A program made the position numbers and the translations under genes. A model generated the notes under the pieces. The model was not told the origin of the DNA and made no database searches. It worked only from the letters and a program-made list of their open reading frames with translations. From contig CALFYH010000341.1 of the NCBI GenBank assembly GCA_937952155.1, positions 1 through 33,480 on the forward strand: DNA of 33,480 nucleotides, given 5' to 3'. The stretch comes from an uncultured Saprospiraceae bacterium (GTDB lineage Bacteria; Bacteroidota; Bacteroidia; Chitinophagales; Saprospiraceae). This document shows, in pieces, positions 25,552 through 33,448 of the stretch. Positions within the stretch are counted from its first letter, which is position 1; every line of letters starts with the position of its first letter.

Positions 25552-26718
25552 TTAATATTTCAGATTTTTCAGGGCTGGAATTTTGAAATAAGCAATCGAA
25601 GCTACCAGCAAAGTCATGCAACCACCAAATACAACAGACGGGACAGTACCCATTGCAGCGGCTGCAACGCCACTTTCAAATTGTCCCAGTTCATTGCTGC
25701 TATTGATAAAAATAGAATTTACCGAAGATACTCTACCTCTCAAGTGGTCTGGCACTAAAATTTGAAAGATTGTGCCCCGAATTATTACACTTACACCGTC
25801 AAACAATCCACTTACAAATAGAGCAACTAAGCTTAAAACAAAAGATTTTGACAAAGCAAAAACGATCATGCAAACCCCAAAACCAGCGATGGAATAAATG
25901 AGCTTAAACCCTTGACTTCCTTGAAGAGGATATTTTGTGATAAATAGAATAGCTATAAAATTTCCAGCATAAGTAGCGGATGTTAGCAACCCAAATCCTT
26001 GAGGACCAACAGCCAAAATATCTGTTGCAAAAACGGGCAATATCGCTACAGCGCCACCAAAAAGAACGGCAAACATATCTAAACCCATCGCTCCAAAAAG
26101 AGCTTTTTGATTCCATACAAAATCAAGTCCTTCGCGTACACTTTCCCAGGTTCTGACCTTGCTTTTGTCATAAGTAACAGGCTTGGGCAAGATAAAATAG
26201 CCAATAAAAAATAAACTCAGCAGCAGTAAAATGACAACAAATCCAAAAACAATGGTCATCGAAAAATAGCCAATAAAAAATCCACCTATCGTAGGACCGA
26301 TTATGGCACCTATCAACCAAGTCATGCTATTGACCGATGCTGCATGAACAAGCTCATCTTTAGTGACCAACTGCGCCCAAAATGCCGAAAAAGCTGGTGA
26401 GATATAAGCTCTAATGACGCCCGTTAGACCTACAAGAACAAAGATGATTAATGTCCTAAAATTCTGTGTAATGGAAAATATATCTGAAGTGATAAGAATC
26501 AGGCCTACAACAGCAAGAGAATAGAACGCCAAACTCTTGATAATCAATGACTTCTTGTCACTACTATCCGCGGTCACACCTGCAGGCAATGCCAATAAGA
26601 TAGCTGGGATCACTTCACTAAGTCCAACAAGACCTAATACAACTTTACTTCCCGTAAGCTTATAGAGATACCAACCCAATAAGACAGGCACCATCTTCAT
26701 ACCGATGGTGAATAGCAA
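25552..26718 (-). CDS. MFS transporter (EntS/DHA3-like efflux family)
   Basis: A major facilitator superfamily permease. Visible are an early YKLTGSKVVLGLVGLSEVIPAILLALPAG, the loop-2/3 motif GVTADSSDKKSLI in place of the usual GxxaDrxxrr, and a central SVREGLDFVWNQKALFGAMGLDMFAVLFGG typical of EntS/DHA3 members. Ten or more hydrophobic segments run to the end. The start is uncertain: 26718 is a TTG placed inside the first helix. The frame is open upstream to 26805 with no ATG, and the extension restores TM1 (FFLITRLLFTIGM). An ATT at 26794-26796, 10 nt before the upstream stop, would give 414 residues. Likely translated by coupling to the isomerase gene. Exporter is the likely role; cargo unknown. 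Confidence 0.85.
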   Translation of the reverse strand: MLFTIGMKMVPVLLGWYLYKLTGSKVVLGLVGLSEVIPAILLALPAGVTADSSDKKSLIIKSLAFYSLAVVGLILITSDIFSITQNFRTLIIFVLVGLTGVIRAYISPAFSAFWAQLVTKDELVHAASVNSMTWLIGAIIGPTIGGFFIGYFSMTIVFGFVVILLLLSLFFIGYFILPKPVTYDKSKVRTWESVREGLDFVWNQKALFGAMGLDMFAVLFGGAVAILPVFATDILAVGPQGFGLLTSATYAGNFIAILFITKYPLQGSQGFKLIYSIAGFGVCMIVFALSKSFVLSLVALFVSGLFDGVSVIIRGTIFQILVPDHLRGRVSSVNSIFINSSNELGQFESGVAAAAMGTVPSVVFGGCMTLLVASIAYFKIPALKNLKY

Positions 26719-26783
26719 TCTCGTAATCAGAAAAAAGGTAAACTCCTCGTTAATGACTAGAAAAGCAGAACGGAGAAATTTTG

Positions 26784-27671
26784 TTAGAGTTTTAATTTCC
26801 TTAGATTATCGAAGCTCACTTTTATACTTTCTAACGGTGTCAATTTGGTACAAGTGTCCTGCTCAACAAAAAACAAATCTAAACCAGCTTTTGGTGCCAA
26901 TTTAAAGACTTGTTTCCAATCGATAATGCCAGTACCTACAGGTGCAAATGATTTCTCAGATGTATTGTCCATATCCTTAATGTGGAATAGTGGGAATCTT
27001 CCTTGATTTTTCTTAATCAATTTTTTTGTGTCCACATTGGCTTTGCGTGTCCAATAATGATCTACCTCAAATTTTACAAGATTCTTATCTGTTTCCGTCA
27101 AGAGGATATCATAAGGGATAACGCCATCTATTGCAAAAAACTCAAAATCGTGGTTGTGGTGACAAAACTGCAAACCATATTCCTTGGCTTTTTGTCCACA
27201 TTTGTTGAATAAATCTGCATGTTTTTTGTAATCGTCTAACGTCTTTCTCTCATCTGGATGAAACCAACCACAAGCGATATATTTCTGCCCAACAAAGGCA
27301 GCGTCTTCACAAACAGCTTCCCAGTTATTAGACATGTTGTATGAATCTTTAGCTGTATTGAATCCAGTCACCGTATGTCCACTGTACATCTCTAAGCCTA
27401 AATCCCTAAGGATCATTTTGAAGTTTTCCTTCGTTTGACCATAAAATTTGCGAGCACCATAGCCAGCACTTTCTACGTGATTGTATCCGATGGCCTTGAT
27501 TTGCTTGAGCGTACCCAATGGATCGTTCTCCATTTCAGTGCGAACTGTATATAATTGAACTCCGATATTGGTCAAATCAACCTTAAGGCCAAATTCCCAC
27601 TCTAATGGATTGACAACCAAAGCAGTGGCAGACAACATCGTAGTATTTTTTATAAAATCACGTCGCAACAT
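26784..27671 (-). CDS. Tat-exported sugar phosphate isomerase/epimerase-like TIM barrel
   Basis: A 295-residue protein of the xylose-isomerase-like/AP endonuclease 2 superfamily. The N-terminus MLRRDFIKNTTMLSATAL has the twin-arginine motif RRDFIK and a moderately hydrophobic stretch, so export by Tat is likely. Barrel features are IGVQLYTVRTEM, IGYNHVESAGYG, GLEMYSGHTV, LQFCHHNHDFEF (metal ligands), LVKFEVDHYWTRKA, FHIKDMD and LDLFFVEQD, giving the E/D/H/E metal set. Such Tat-exported members are common in Bacteroidota sugar-catabolism loci; the real substrate is unknown. It is 38 nt after the outer-membrane receptor gene and 10-20 nt overlapping or abutting the MFS gene, so it is part of the satD-led cluster. 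Confidence 0.85.
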   Translation of the reverse strand: MLRRDFIKNTTMLSATALVVNPLEWEFGLKVDLTNIGVQLYTVRTEMENDPLGTLKQIKAIGYNHVESAGYGARKFYGQTKENFKMILRDLGLEMYSGHTVTGFNTAKDSYNMSNNWEAVCEDAAFVGQKYIACGWFHPDERKTLDDYKKHADLFNKCGQKAKEYGLQFCHHNHDFEFFAIDGVIPYDILLTETDKNLVKFEVDHYWTRKANVDTKKLIKKNQGRFPLFHIKDMDNTSEKSFAPVGTGIIDWKQVFKLAPKAGLDLFFVEQDTCTKLTPLESIKVSFDNLRKLKL

Positions 27672-27709
27672 ATAGATAAAATATTATAAATTTACAATTA
27701 CAAAAAGTA

Positions 27710-29830
27710 CTACCACTCCAATCTATAACTCAAGACAGGTACGAGTCCTAATTGCTTTTGCAAAAGTACAGAATTTAGCAATGGGTCGTAATATCTGAAG
27801 CCATCATTTTCTCGATTGAGCAGATTTTGGATATCAAGTGACCATCTGTGGGCCTTATTGCTATTGAACTTTTGGCTGGTATACACTACTCTAAAGTCGA
27901 TTCTTTGGTAAGGACGAAATTTTTGATCATAAGGTGAATTGACATTGTACAATGTTGAAAATTTACCATTTACAGGGTTTAAAGATTGTTCTCTCATAGC
28001 ACCACGGAGATGATTGGACAAACTGATAATGAGTGATCTATCTTTATTTGATTTAGAAATATCCATTGTGTAACTCACATTGACATTGCTGGTATAACCA
28101 AAATTGTATCGACCATTATAATATTGATCACTTTCATTATTTAGATTGTATTTGCTATCAAAAATGCTTAAGTTTATGCTATAATTTAATGGATTTTGTC
28201 TAATAAATGATTTATTTTCAAGATATAATTCACCACCTAGTACATTCGCTGATGATGTACCATTTGGCATGATACTGAGGAATCCATAAACCTGATCATA
28301 ACCTAAATTGCTGCCATTAAATGGTGTAAAATGTCCAACACCATCGGCAGATACAAAAGTCGAAACATCCCAAAATTGATGCAAAAATACAGTACCGCGC
28401 AATTGAAGATAATCACGAGTATATTGGATACCTGTTTGTATATTATGAGCTTTGATTCTTTTCCTATCGTAGTTCTGTTCGCTAAAACTACCTGTGGTAA
28501 AATCTTGAAATGAAGATAAACGGTAATCCAAACTGAGCGATGTAGCTCGTGAAAGTTTATAATTTGCACCAAGCGACGGTTCGACGGTCACTTCCTTTGT
28601 TCTATTTTCATAAAAACTACCAATCCCAATATGATAATTAAATAGTTTGTAAGAGTCACTTTTATATTGAAAATATGGATAAATACTTAAAACTGGCTCA
28701 TCAATTCCATTTACAATACGACCATCATCCTTCATATTTGTGCGCAATCCAAAGGTCATTTTAGCTCCTGAGTAATCGAGAATATATTGATTATGCCAAG
28801 AAAGAAGTCTTTCTCTGACGCGCTGATCAGACGACAACGACAATCCCAAGCTGTCAATATAAAATGCATCAGTACGTTCTACCCTTTTATCATTTCGCCC
28901 CGACATAATAATCGTGCTTTGGAAATATTTATTGGCCTTTTCGTAAGTATATTGAGCTCCACCTATTACTAATTCACTTGCGTATGTGATATGCTGAATA
29001 TCTTTGAATCGGGTCAAACTATCACCTCTTTCGCCTGCTGTAAAAACATTGCTACTTTTGCCAAGTGTTGAAAATAACTTAAAACTATGGTGGTCTTTTT
29101 TGATCAAATCGGCATACATACTCAGGTCCTGATATCCGATTTTCTCATTTCCAAAATCAATACCCAATTTATCCAACAATCCAACAAAACTGTAGCGATA
29201 AGCCGCATACACATTTTTATTGCCACGATTCACACCCAAACCAGCTTCCAAGCCGATAAGGTTTATATCAACAAAAGATTTGATTTTGGGTGCCATTTTC
29301 ATATTAGATACGCCAGACATTACATTAGCGTAAGATATATCAGCTGGATTGGCTTCGAAGTGGTAATAATCGAGTACCGATCCACTCATCGCATTGACAC
29401 CACCTGCATTTCCAGTAGCTAGATCATTTGGAGTACCTGCATTGGATAGATGATTTGGATTGACAATATCAGCCCCAAAGAGTTGCCACCGAGCAGATTC
29501 TGGTGGCATACCACGGAAGATTATTGCATTAGCACCATCATTGGGAGTAGAAAATCCAGGATATTTGAGCAGAATACGAGCAGGATCTTGGAAGGATGCA
29601 GGCATGAGCTTGTATTGATTTTGGGTCATGGTGAGATCGCCAGATTGATATGGTTTTTCGGTGATGGTGATACCAGGTCCACACAATACTCCATTAATCG
29701 CCATAAATGATATTGAATCTTGGGTAATAAATATATTGATTGAATCTCTGTTCACCACCTGAGCATAACCAATGCTTATACAAACCAGACTTAAGAAGAT
29801 TGTTAATTGAAACTTTATATTTAAAAACAT
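27710..29830 (-). CDS. TonB-dependent-receptor-like outer membrane protein
   Basis: A 706-residue outer-membrane protein with a signal peptide ending GYAQ. A plug-like segment covers about residues 65-190: LMPASFQDPARILLKYPGFS, then NDGANAIIFRGMPPESARWQLFG and GNAGGVNAMSGSVLDYYHFEA. The remaining 500 residues show the alternating strands of a 22-strand barrel, ending in LSYRLEW with a terminal aromatic. The N-terminal carboxypeptidase-like domain common in SusC proteins is missing, there is no SusD partner, and I see no clear TonB box, so TonB dependence is uncertain. The ATG comes 1 nt after the stop of the DUF3307 gene, so it is coupled to the satD operon. Ligand unknown. Confidence 0.82.
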   Translation of the reverse strand: MFLNIKFQLTIFLSLVCISIGYAQVVNRDSINIFITQDSISFMAINGVLCGPGITITEKPYQSGDLTMTQNQYKLMPASFQDPARILLKYPGFSTPNDGANAIIFRGMPPESARWQLFGADIVNPNHLSNAGTPNDLATGNAGGVNAMSGSVLDYYHFEANPADISYANVMSGVSNMKMAPKIKSFVDINLIGLEAGLGVNRGNKNVYAAYRYSFVGLLDKLGIDFGNEKIGYQDLSMYADLIKKDHHSFKLFSTLGKSSNVFTAGERGDSLTRFKDIQHITYASELVIGGAQYTYEKANKYFQSTIIMSGRNDKRVERTDAFYIDSLGLSLSSDQRVRERLLSWHNQYILDYSGAKMTFGLRTNMKDDGRIVNGIDEPVLSIYPYFQYKSDSYKLFNYHIGIGSFYENRTKEVTVEPSLGANYKLSRATSLSLDYRLSSFQDFTTGSFSEQNYDRKRIKAHNIQTGIQYTRDYLQLRGTVFLHQFWDVSTFVSADGVGHFTPFNGSNLGYDQVYGFLSIMPNGTSSANVLGGELYLENKSFIRQNPLNYSINLSIFDSKYNLNNESDQYYNGRYNFGYTSNVNVSYTMDISKSNKDRSLIISLSNHLRGAMREQSLNPVNGKFSTLYNVNSPYDQKFRPYQRIDFRVVYTSQKFNSNKAHRWSLDIQNLLNRENDGFRYYDPLLNSVLLQKQLGLVPVLSYRLEW

Positions 29831-29831
29831 A

Positions 29832-30557
29832 TTATTGATTTAAATTGGCTAGATAAATGATTAACATAGATATCACAATGGCGATTCCGAAGCTCAAAAG
29901 CGTACCTAATAAGATGTATTCTGTTAGTTTTCGATCTTTGGACTCCTTCAAATCGCCAAATCTGAATACTGATTTTGCCGCCAATAAAAACCCTACAGCT
30001 TCCCATCTATTGGATACTATAAATATAAAAACAAAAGACCGCTCCAATATACCAATCCATTTTCCCGCATTGAGTAGTGAATCATCTTCAGCTTCACCAA
30101 TGAGATCCGACCAAGGCATAAGCGTTTTCTGAATAATGATAGACATCGGAAGTGTCAAAATCACATATCCTGTCACAAAAATGATGTTACTGCTATTTAA
30201 TATCTGCGAAAAGGCAAAAGGTAAAACTCCATTATTATAAATGTCAACCATTATAAAGATAGAGATAATATGCAGTAGCTGATCTATAAAAAACCAATTT
30301 CTTTTTGACTTTTCTACTTGAAATACAAGCTTGAGTAAATCAATTCCAAAATGAACAATAGCAAAGGTGAGCGCAATTTTCCAAGCAGTCCATTCCCAAA
30401 GTAAAATCCAAACCAGCAGTCCATGAATCAGTGAATGCAGGTACAAATACATACTTTTGTATTGTTTCTGCTCTTTATTGTGAACCCACGATGATGGTTG
30501 CAAATAAAAATCACCAATAAAATGAGCCAAAATCATTTTGGTTATAAATAGTATCAT
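29832..30557 (-). CDS. DUF3307 domain membrane protein
   Basis: A 241-residue inner-membrane protein. The N-terminus FITKMILAHFIGDFYLQPSSWVHNKEQKQYKSMYLYLHSLIHGLLVW shows the DUF3307 pattern: H-F-x-x-D-F-x-x-Q, lysines, then H-x-x-x-H. Six or so hydrophobic helices follow. Late in the protein the soluble stretch AEDDSLLNAGKWIGILERSF and VGFLLAAKSVFRFGDLKES resemble the second conserved part of the family. No biochemical role is established. The start overlaps the satD stop by 4 nt (ATGA). I recall SatD-family and DUF3307 genes as frequent neighbours, which supports a joint function. Confidence 0.85.
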   Translation of the reverse strand: MILFITKMILAHFIGDFYLQPSSWVHNKEQKQYKSMYLYLHSLIHGLLVWILLWEWTAWKIALTFAIVHFGIDLLKLVFQVEKSKRNWFFIDQLLHIISIFIMVDIYNNGVLPFAFSQILNSSNIIFVTGYVILTLPMSIIIQKTLMPWSDLIGEAEDDSLLNAGKWIGILERSFVFIFIVSNRWEAVGFLLAAKSVFRFGDLKESKDRKLTEYILLGTLLSFGIAIVISMLIIYLANLNQ

Positions 30558-31168
30558 TGTAAAGTTTTTATTTTTTTGACAATCATTCTATTCAAATCCA
30601 TCAAAACTTCAAAATTTGCTCTTTTAAGCCTTTGAGAGATGGCGGCTTGCGCCATTCCTGCCATCTTAGCGATCTCTTCTTGAGATATGGACATATTCTC
30701 TAAATTAAGAGATACTATTTCTGCCGACGCAACGCTCCACTTATCCATAAATCCAGTTAATGCGAGTTTTATGTATAGATTTAACTCCTGATCTATTTCT
30801 TGATTTCCAGTATTGACCAACATGGTAGTTTTATTTTTTCTCAACTCATCAAATGTACGCCCTGATCTAATAAATGCTGTTCCATTAGACTCTAGTATAT
30901 TTCTATTTCCTATAATCTCATCCCCAAAACCAATACTTAACCTTACATCCAGATCCTTGAATTGTTTCATTTTAGCCTTAATCTGTATTGCTGTGATGAA
31001 GGCTTCTTCAACATTTCTTATGCGCAACTGAAATTCATCACCTCTATAAATTGCCCAATCTACAGGCGATTTACCAAAAGTATTAAAATATCCCTTCAAG
31101 ACTGAAAGCCACTTCTCCAAATCAACTTTTTCAGAATTTATAACATCGCCCGTAATAATCGCTACCAT
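30554..31168 (-). CDS. SatD family protein with C-terminal helix-turn-helix
   Basis: A 204-residue cytoplasmic protein of the SatD family (named after the Streptococcus mutans satCDE genes linked to acid tolerance). It opens with VAIITGDVINSEKV and carries AIYRGDEFQLRI (39-50), LDVRLSIGFGDEI (73-85) and ESNGTAFIRSGRTFDEL (93-109), all SatD-type. Residues about 161-188 (SQEEIAKMAGMAQAAISQRL) form a good helix-turn-helix of the sigma-70 region 4/XRE type. The N-terminal half resembles a degenerate GGDEF/class III cyclase fold, but the catalytic set is not intact, so sensing rather than synthesis is more likely. It is the first gene of a tightly packed minus-strand cluster; three palindromes lie upstream (31192-31268), and autoregulation is inferred. 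Confidence 0.85.
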   Translation of the reverse strand: MVAIITGDVINSEKVDLEKWLSVLKGYFNTFGKSPVDWAIYRGDEFQLRIRNVEEAFITAIQIKAKMKQFKDLDVRLSIGFGDEIIGNRNILESNGTAFIRSGRTFDELRKNKTTMLVNTGNQEIDQELNLYIKLALTGFMDKWSVASAEIVSLNLENMSISQEEIAKMAGMAQAAISQRLKRANFEVLMDLNRMIVKKIKTLQ

Positions 31169-31188
31169 TTTGCAAATAAATTAAACCA

Positions 31189-31219
31189 CAAATATAAGCA
31201 AAATTGCTTATATCCCAAA
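31189..31219 (-). promoter_or_regulatory. satD promoter (-33 TTTG, 19 nt, -7 TATATTTG)
   Basis: On the minus strand TTTG (plus-strand 31216-31219) is followed by exactly 19 nt and TATATTTG (plus-strand 31189-31196), a full match to the Bacteroidota consensus. The start codon is at 31168, so the leader is only about 15 nt. The proximal palindrome (31192-31213) lies between and partly over the two elements, so a bound protein should block RNA polymerase. Confidence 0.7.
31192..31213. promoter_or_regulatory. Palindromic operator 1 of satD
   Basis: The core ATAAGCAAAATTGCTTAT (31194-31211) is a perfect inverted repeat of ATAAGCAA with a 2-nt centre, and pairing extends to 31192-31213. It overlaps the -7 element and spacer of the satD promoter, the classical position for a repressor site. 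Confidence 0.72.
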
Positions 31220-31220
31220 T

Positions 31221-31240
31221 TATAAGCTAATTTGCTTATA
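31221..31240. promoter_or_regulatory. Palindromic operator 2 of satD
   Basis: TATAAGCTAATTTGCTTATA is a near-perfect palindrome with one mismatched pair, starting exactly 28 nt after the equivalent base of operator 1. It lies just upstream of the -33 element of the satD promoter. Confidence 0.7.
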
Positions 31241-31248
31241 TTTCTAAT

Positions 31249-31268
31249 TATAATCGATTTTGCTTATA
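31249..31268. promoter_or_regulatory. Palindromic operator 3 of satD (degenerate left half)
   Basis: TATAATCGATTTTGCTTATA keeps the right half TTGCTTATA unchanged and has two mismatched pairs in the left half. It starts exactly 28 nt after operator 2. It is also the copy closest to the divergent promoter at 31304-31336. Confidence 0.6.
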
Positions 31269-31303
31269 TAGAAAATATATTGATACATTTACATTAGAAA
31301 ATG

Positions 31304-31336
31304 TTGATTCAAGTATACTGTAAATTGATATCTTTG
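31304..31336 (+). promoter_or_regulatory. Promoter of the YD-like repeat protein gene
   Basis: TTGA (31304-31307), 21 nt, then TATCTTTG (31329-31336) on the plus strand, with the ATG at 31370, 33 nt downstream. It diverges from the satD promoter; the third palindrome ends 36 nt upstream of it. Confidence 0.6.
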
Positions 31337-31369
31337 CATTAAATTAATTTTGATAAACAACTGATTTCC

Positions 31370-32302
31370 ATGATAAATCTTAAATTTCTAAGTTTTTTGA
31401 TATTTCTATTTTCCCATAACTTACTCTTTTGCCAAGCATTCAAACCAAATATCGATGTAATAAAAAAATATAACATTAAAAAATATGAAATTTTTGAATA
31501 TATTATTGATGATGAAAATAACGAAAATATTCACTCACGAAGAACTAATACTTACAATGAAAATGGGCTTATTTTAGAAGAAAAATTATTAACATTGGAA
31601 TATAATTCTAAAAAAGAATATCTATATGAAGATAATAAACTTAAAGAAATGCTATTTTTTGAAAACAACTCCGATAGTCCATCAAAAACCATACAATACA
31701 AATACGATGAAAATGATAATCTGATAGAAGAAATAGATTTTGATATAAAACATGAAATGGTAGAAAATAAACTATATAACAAATTCCATAAAATTAGTTT
31801 ATTAAAAAGGAATGAGATTAAATTTGATGAACAAGTTGAAATAAGCTATCTTTATGATGAATCAGGTTTATTAATCCTAGAAAAAGAAGTTTCTGATGAT
31901 GGAATATTTGAAATATCTTATATTTATGATAATGATTTAAATATCAAAAAAGAATGTAAATATAAATCCGCATTAATTTATACAATTTTTTACCATTACA
32001 ACAATAAAAACAAACTAATATCATCGTACACACGAAGAAATAATATTCCAGGTAATCAATTGGATACCAGATCAATTCACCTCTACCAATATGACGAAGT
32101 AGATCAATTAGCCGCAGAAAAAATCATCACCAATATAGTATCAATAGGTGAAATTGATGATGAAGTTGGTATAGAATTTGACGAAGATGTCCAAGGCGAT
32201 ATTACTGAAATCCTGCACACATATGACGAAAGAGGATTGTTAAAAACGACAGAATACTTTGAAAATAATGTGCCAACACGCATTTATAAACATAATTATT
32301 AG
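31370..32302 (+). CDS. Exported protein with degenerate YD-like repeats
   Basis: A 310-residue protein with a signal peptide (residues 1-22, ending LLFCQ). The rest is built from about eight units of 20-35 residues with the pattern aromatic-x-Y-(D/N)-(E/N)-x-(G/N)-x-L-x-x-E, for example NTYNENGLILEE, YKYDENDNLIEE, YLYDESGLLILEK, YIYDNDLNIKKE, YQYDEVDQLAAEK and HTYDERGLLKTTE. This resembles the YD/RHS-type repeats of secreted Bacteroidota proteins but is short and has no toxin domain or T9SS C-terminal signal that I can see. It is acidic and very AT-rich with A/T-ending codons, like the first gene of the window, which may mean recent acquisition. It is expressed from a promoter divergent to satD. 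Function unknown. Confidence 0.7.
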   Translation: MINLKFLSFLIFLFSHNLLFCQAFKPNIDVIKKYNIKKYEIFEYIIDDENNENIHSRRTNTYNENGLILEEKLLTLEYNSKKEYLYEDNKLKEMLFFENNSDSPSKTIQYKYDENDNLIEEIDFDIKHEMVENKLYNKFHKISLLKRNEIKFDEQVEISYLYDESGLLILEKEVSDDGIFEISYIYDNDLNIKKECKYKSALIYTIFYHYNNKNKLISSYTRRNNIPGNQLDTRSIHLYQYDEVDQLAAEKIITNIVSIGEIDDEVGIEFDEDVQGDITEILHTYDERGLLKTTEYFENNVPTRIYKHNY

Positions 32303-32395
32303 AAGCTATGATAATAGTATTTTAATTCAAAAAACAGTAGGCATCAATTATATTACCATAATTATTATATTCAATTAACTAGTCAATAAAAATAA

Positions 32396-33448
32396 TTATA
32401 TCCCCAAAACTTTCCTCAAAAATCCTTCGTCCACAGCTGCACCTGCGAAATCATCAAATGCTTTTTCCGTCACTTCTATGATATGGCTTTGTATAAATGG
32501 TGCGCCTTCTCTTGCGCCTTGGGTGGCAGATTTGATACAACATTCCCATTCCATCACAGCCCAACCATCATATCCATATTGCGATAATTTACTGAAGATG
32601 CCTTTGAAATCCACTTGTCCGTCACCAGGAGATCTAAATCGCCCTGCCCTATCCTTCCAGTCTGCATATCCACCATATACACCACATTTTCCAGTGGAAT
32701 TGAACTCTGCATCTTTGACGTGAAAAGCTCGGATACGCTCATGATAGAAGTCTATATACTGCAAGTAATCTAATTGTTGCAAAACAAAATGACTCGGATC
32801 GAAAAGAAGACAAGCTCTAGGATGATTATCGACTTTTTCTAGAAAACGCTCGTAACTCAGTCCATCATGCAAGTCTTCACCAGGATGCACTTCATAGCAT
32901 ACATCTACACCACATTCATCATAATGGTTTAAGATAGGCAACCATCTATCTGCCAACTCCTGAAAACCTAGATCTACTAGACCTTGCGGACGCTGAGGCC
33001 AAGGATTCATTGTATGCCAGAGCAAAGCACCCGAAAAAGTAGCGTGAGATTTAAGGCCTAATCGTTGACTCGCTTTACCTGCATTTCTGACTTGTTTTTT
33101 TGCCCATTCAGTCCGTTCTTTAGGTTTGCCTTTTAGTTTATCTGGTGCAAAATTATCAAACATAAGATCATACGCTGGATGTACTGCTACCAATTGTCCT
33201 TGTAAGTGCGTACTTAGCTCTGTGATTTCCAGGCCAAAGCTATTGATTTTGCCTTTGAATTCGTCACAGTAAGTTTGGCTTTCGGCTGCTAGATCTAAGT
33301 CGATAAGTCGTTTGTCCCATGTAGGAATTTGAACGCCTTTGTACCCTAGAGAAGCTACCCATTGGCAGATGGATTCCAATGAATTGTATGGTGCTTCATT
33401 TCCCATAAACTGAGCAAGAAATATACCGGGTCCTTTTATTGTTTTCAT
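32396..33448 (-). CDS. Sugar phosphate isomerase/epimerase (TIM barrel)
   Basis: A 350-residue cytoplasmic xylose-isomerase-like TIM barrel without a signal peptide. Metal-site landmarks are CYEVHPGEDLHDG (glutamate and histidine), LLFDPSHFVLQQLDY (aspartate, histidine), IRAFHVKDAEF (histidine) and WAVMEWECC (final glutamate). The opening GIFLAQFMGNEAPYNSLESICQWVASLGYKGVQIP and the stretch SHATFSGALLWHTMNPWPQRP are characteristic of a Bacteroidota/Planctomycete subgroup often found with Gfo/Idh/MocA oxidoreductases. Probable role in sugar or inositol-type catabolism; substrate unknown. No neighbour in the window beyond the YD-like gene, towards which it converges across a 93-nt gap with no clear terminator. 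Confidence 0.88.
   Translation of the reverse strand: MKTIKGPGIFLAQFMGNEAPYNSLESICQWVASLGYKGVQIPTWDKRLIDLDLAAESQTYCDEFKGKINSFGLEITELSTHLQGQLVAVHPAYDLMFDNFAPDKLKGKPKERTEWAKKQVRNAGKASQRLGLKSHATFSGALLWHTMNPWPQRPQGLVDLGFQELADRWLPILNHYDECGVDVCYEVHPGEDLHDGLSYERFLEKVDNHPRACLLFDPSHFVLQQLDYLQYIDFYHERIRAFHVKDAEFNSTGKCGVYGGYADWKDRAGRFRSPGDGQVDFKGIFSKLSQYGYDGWAVMEWECCIKSATQGAREGAPFIQSHIIEVTEKAFDDFAGAAVDEGFLRKVLGI

Noticed and set aside
31192..31268. The 28-nt periodic repeats as a small CRISPR array
   Set aside because: The repeats are 20-nt palindromes with 8-nt gaps, no spacer-sized unique sequence and no cas genes; they overlap a promoter, so operators fit better.
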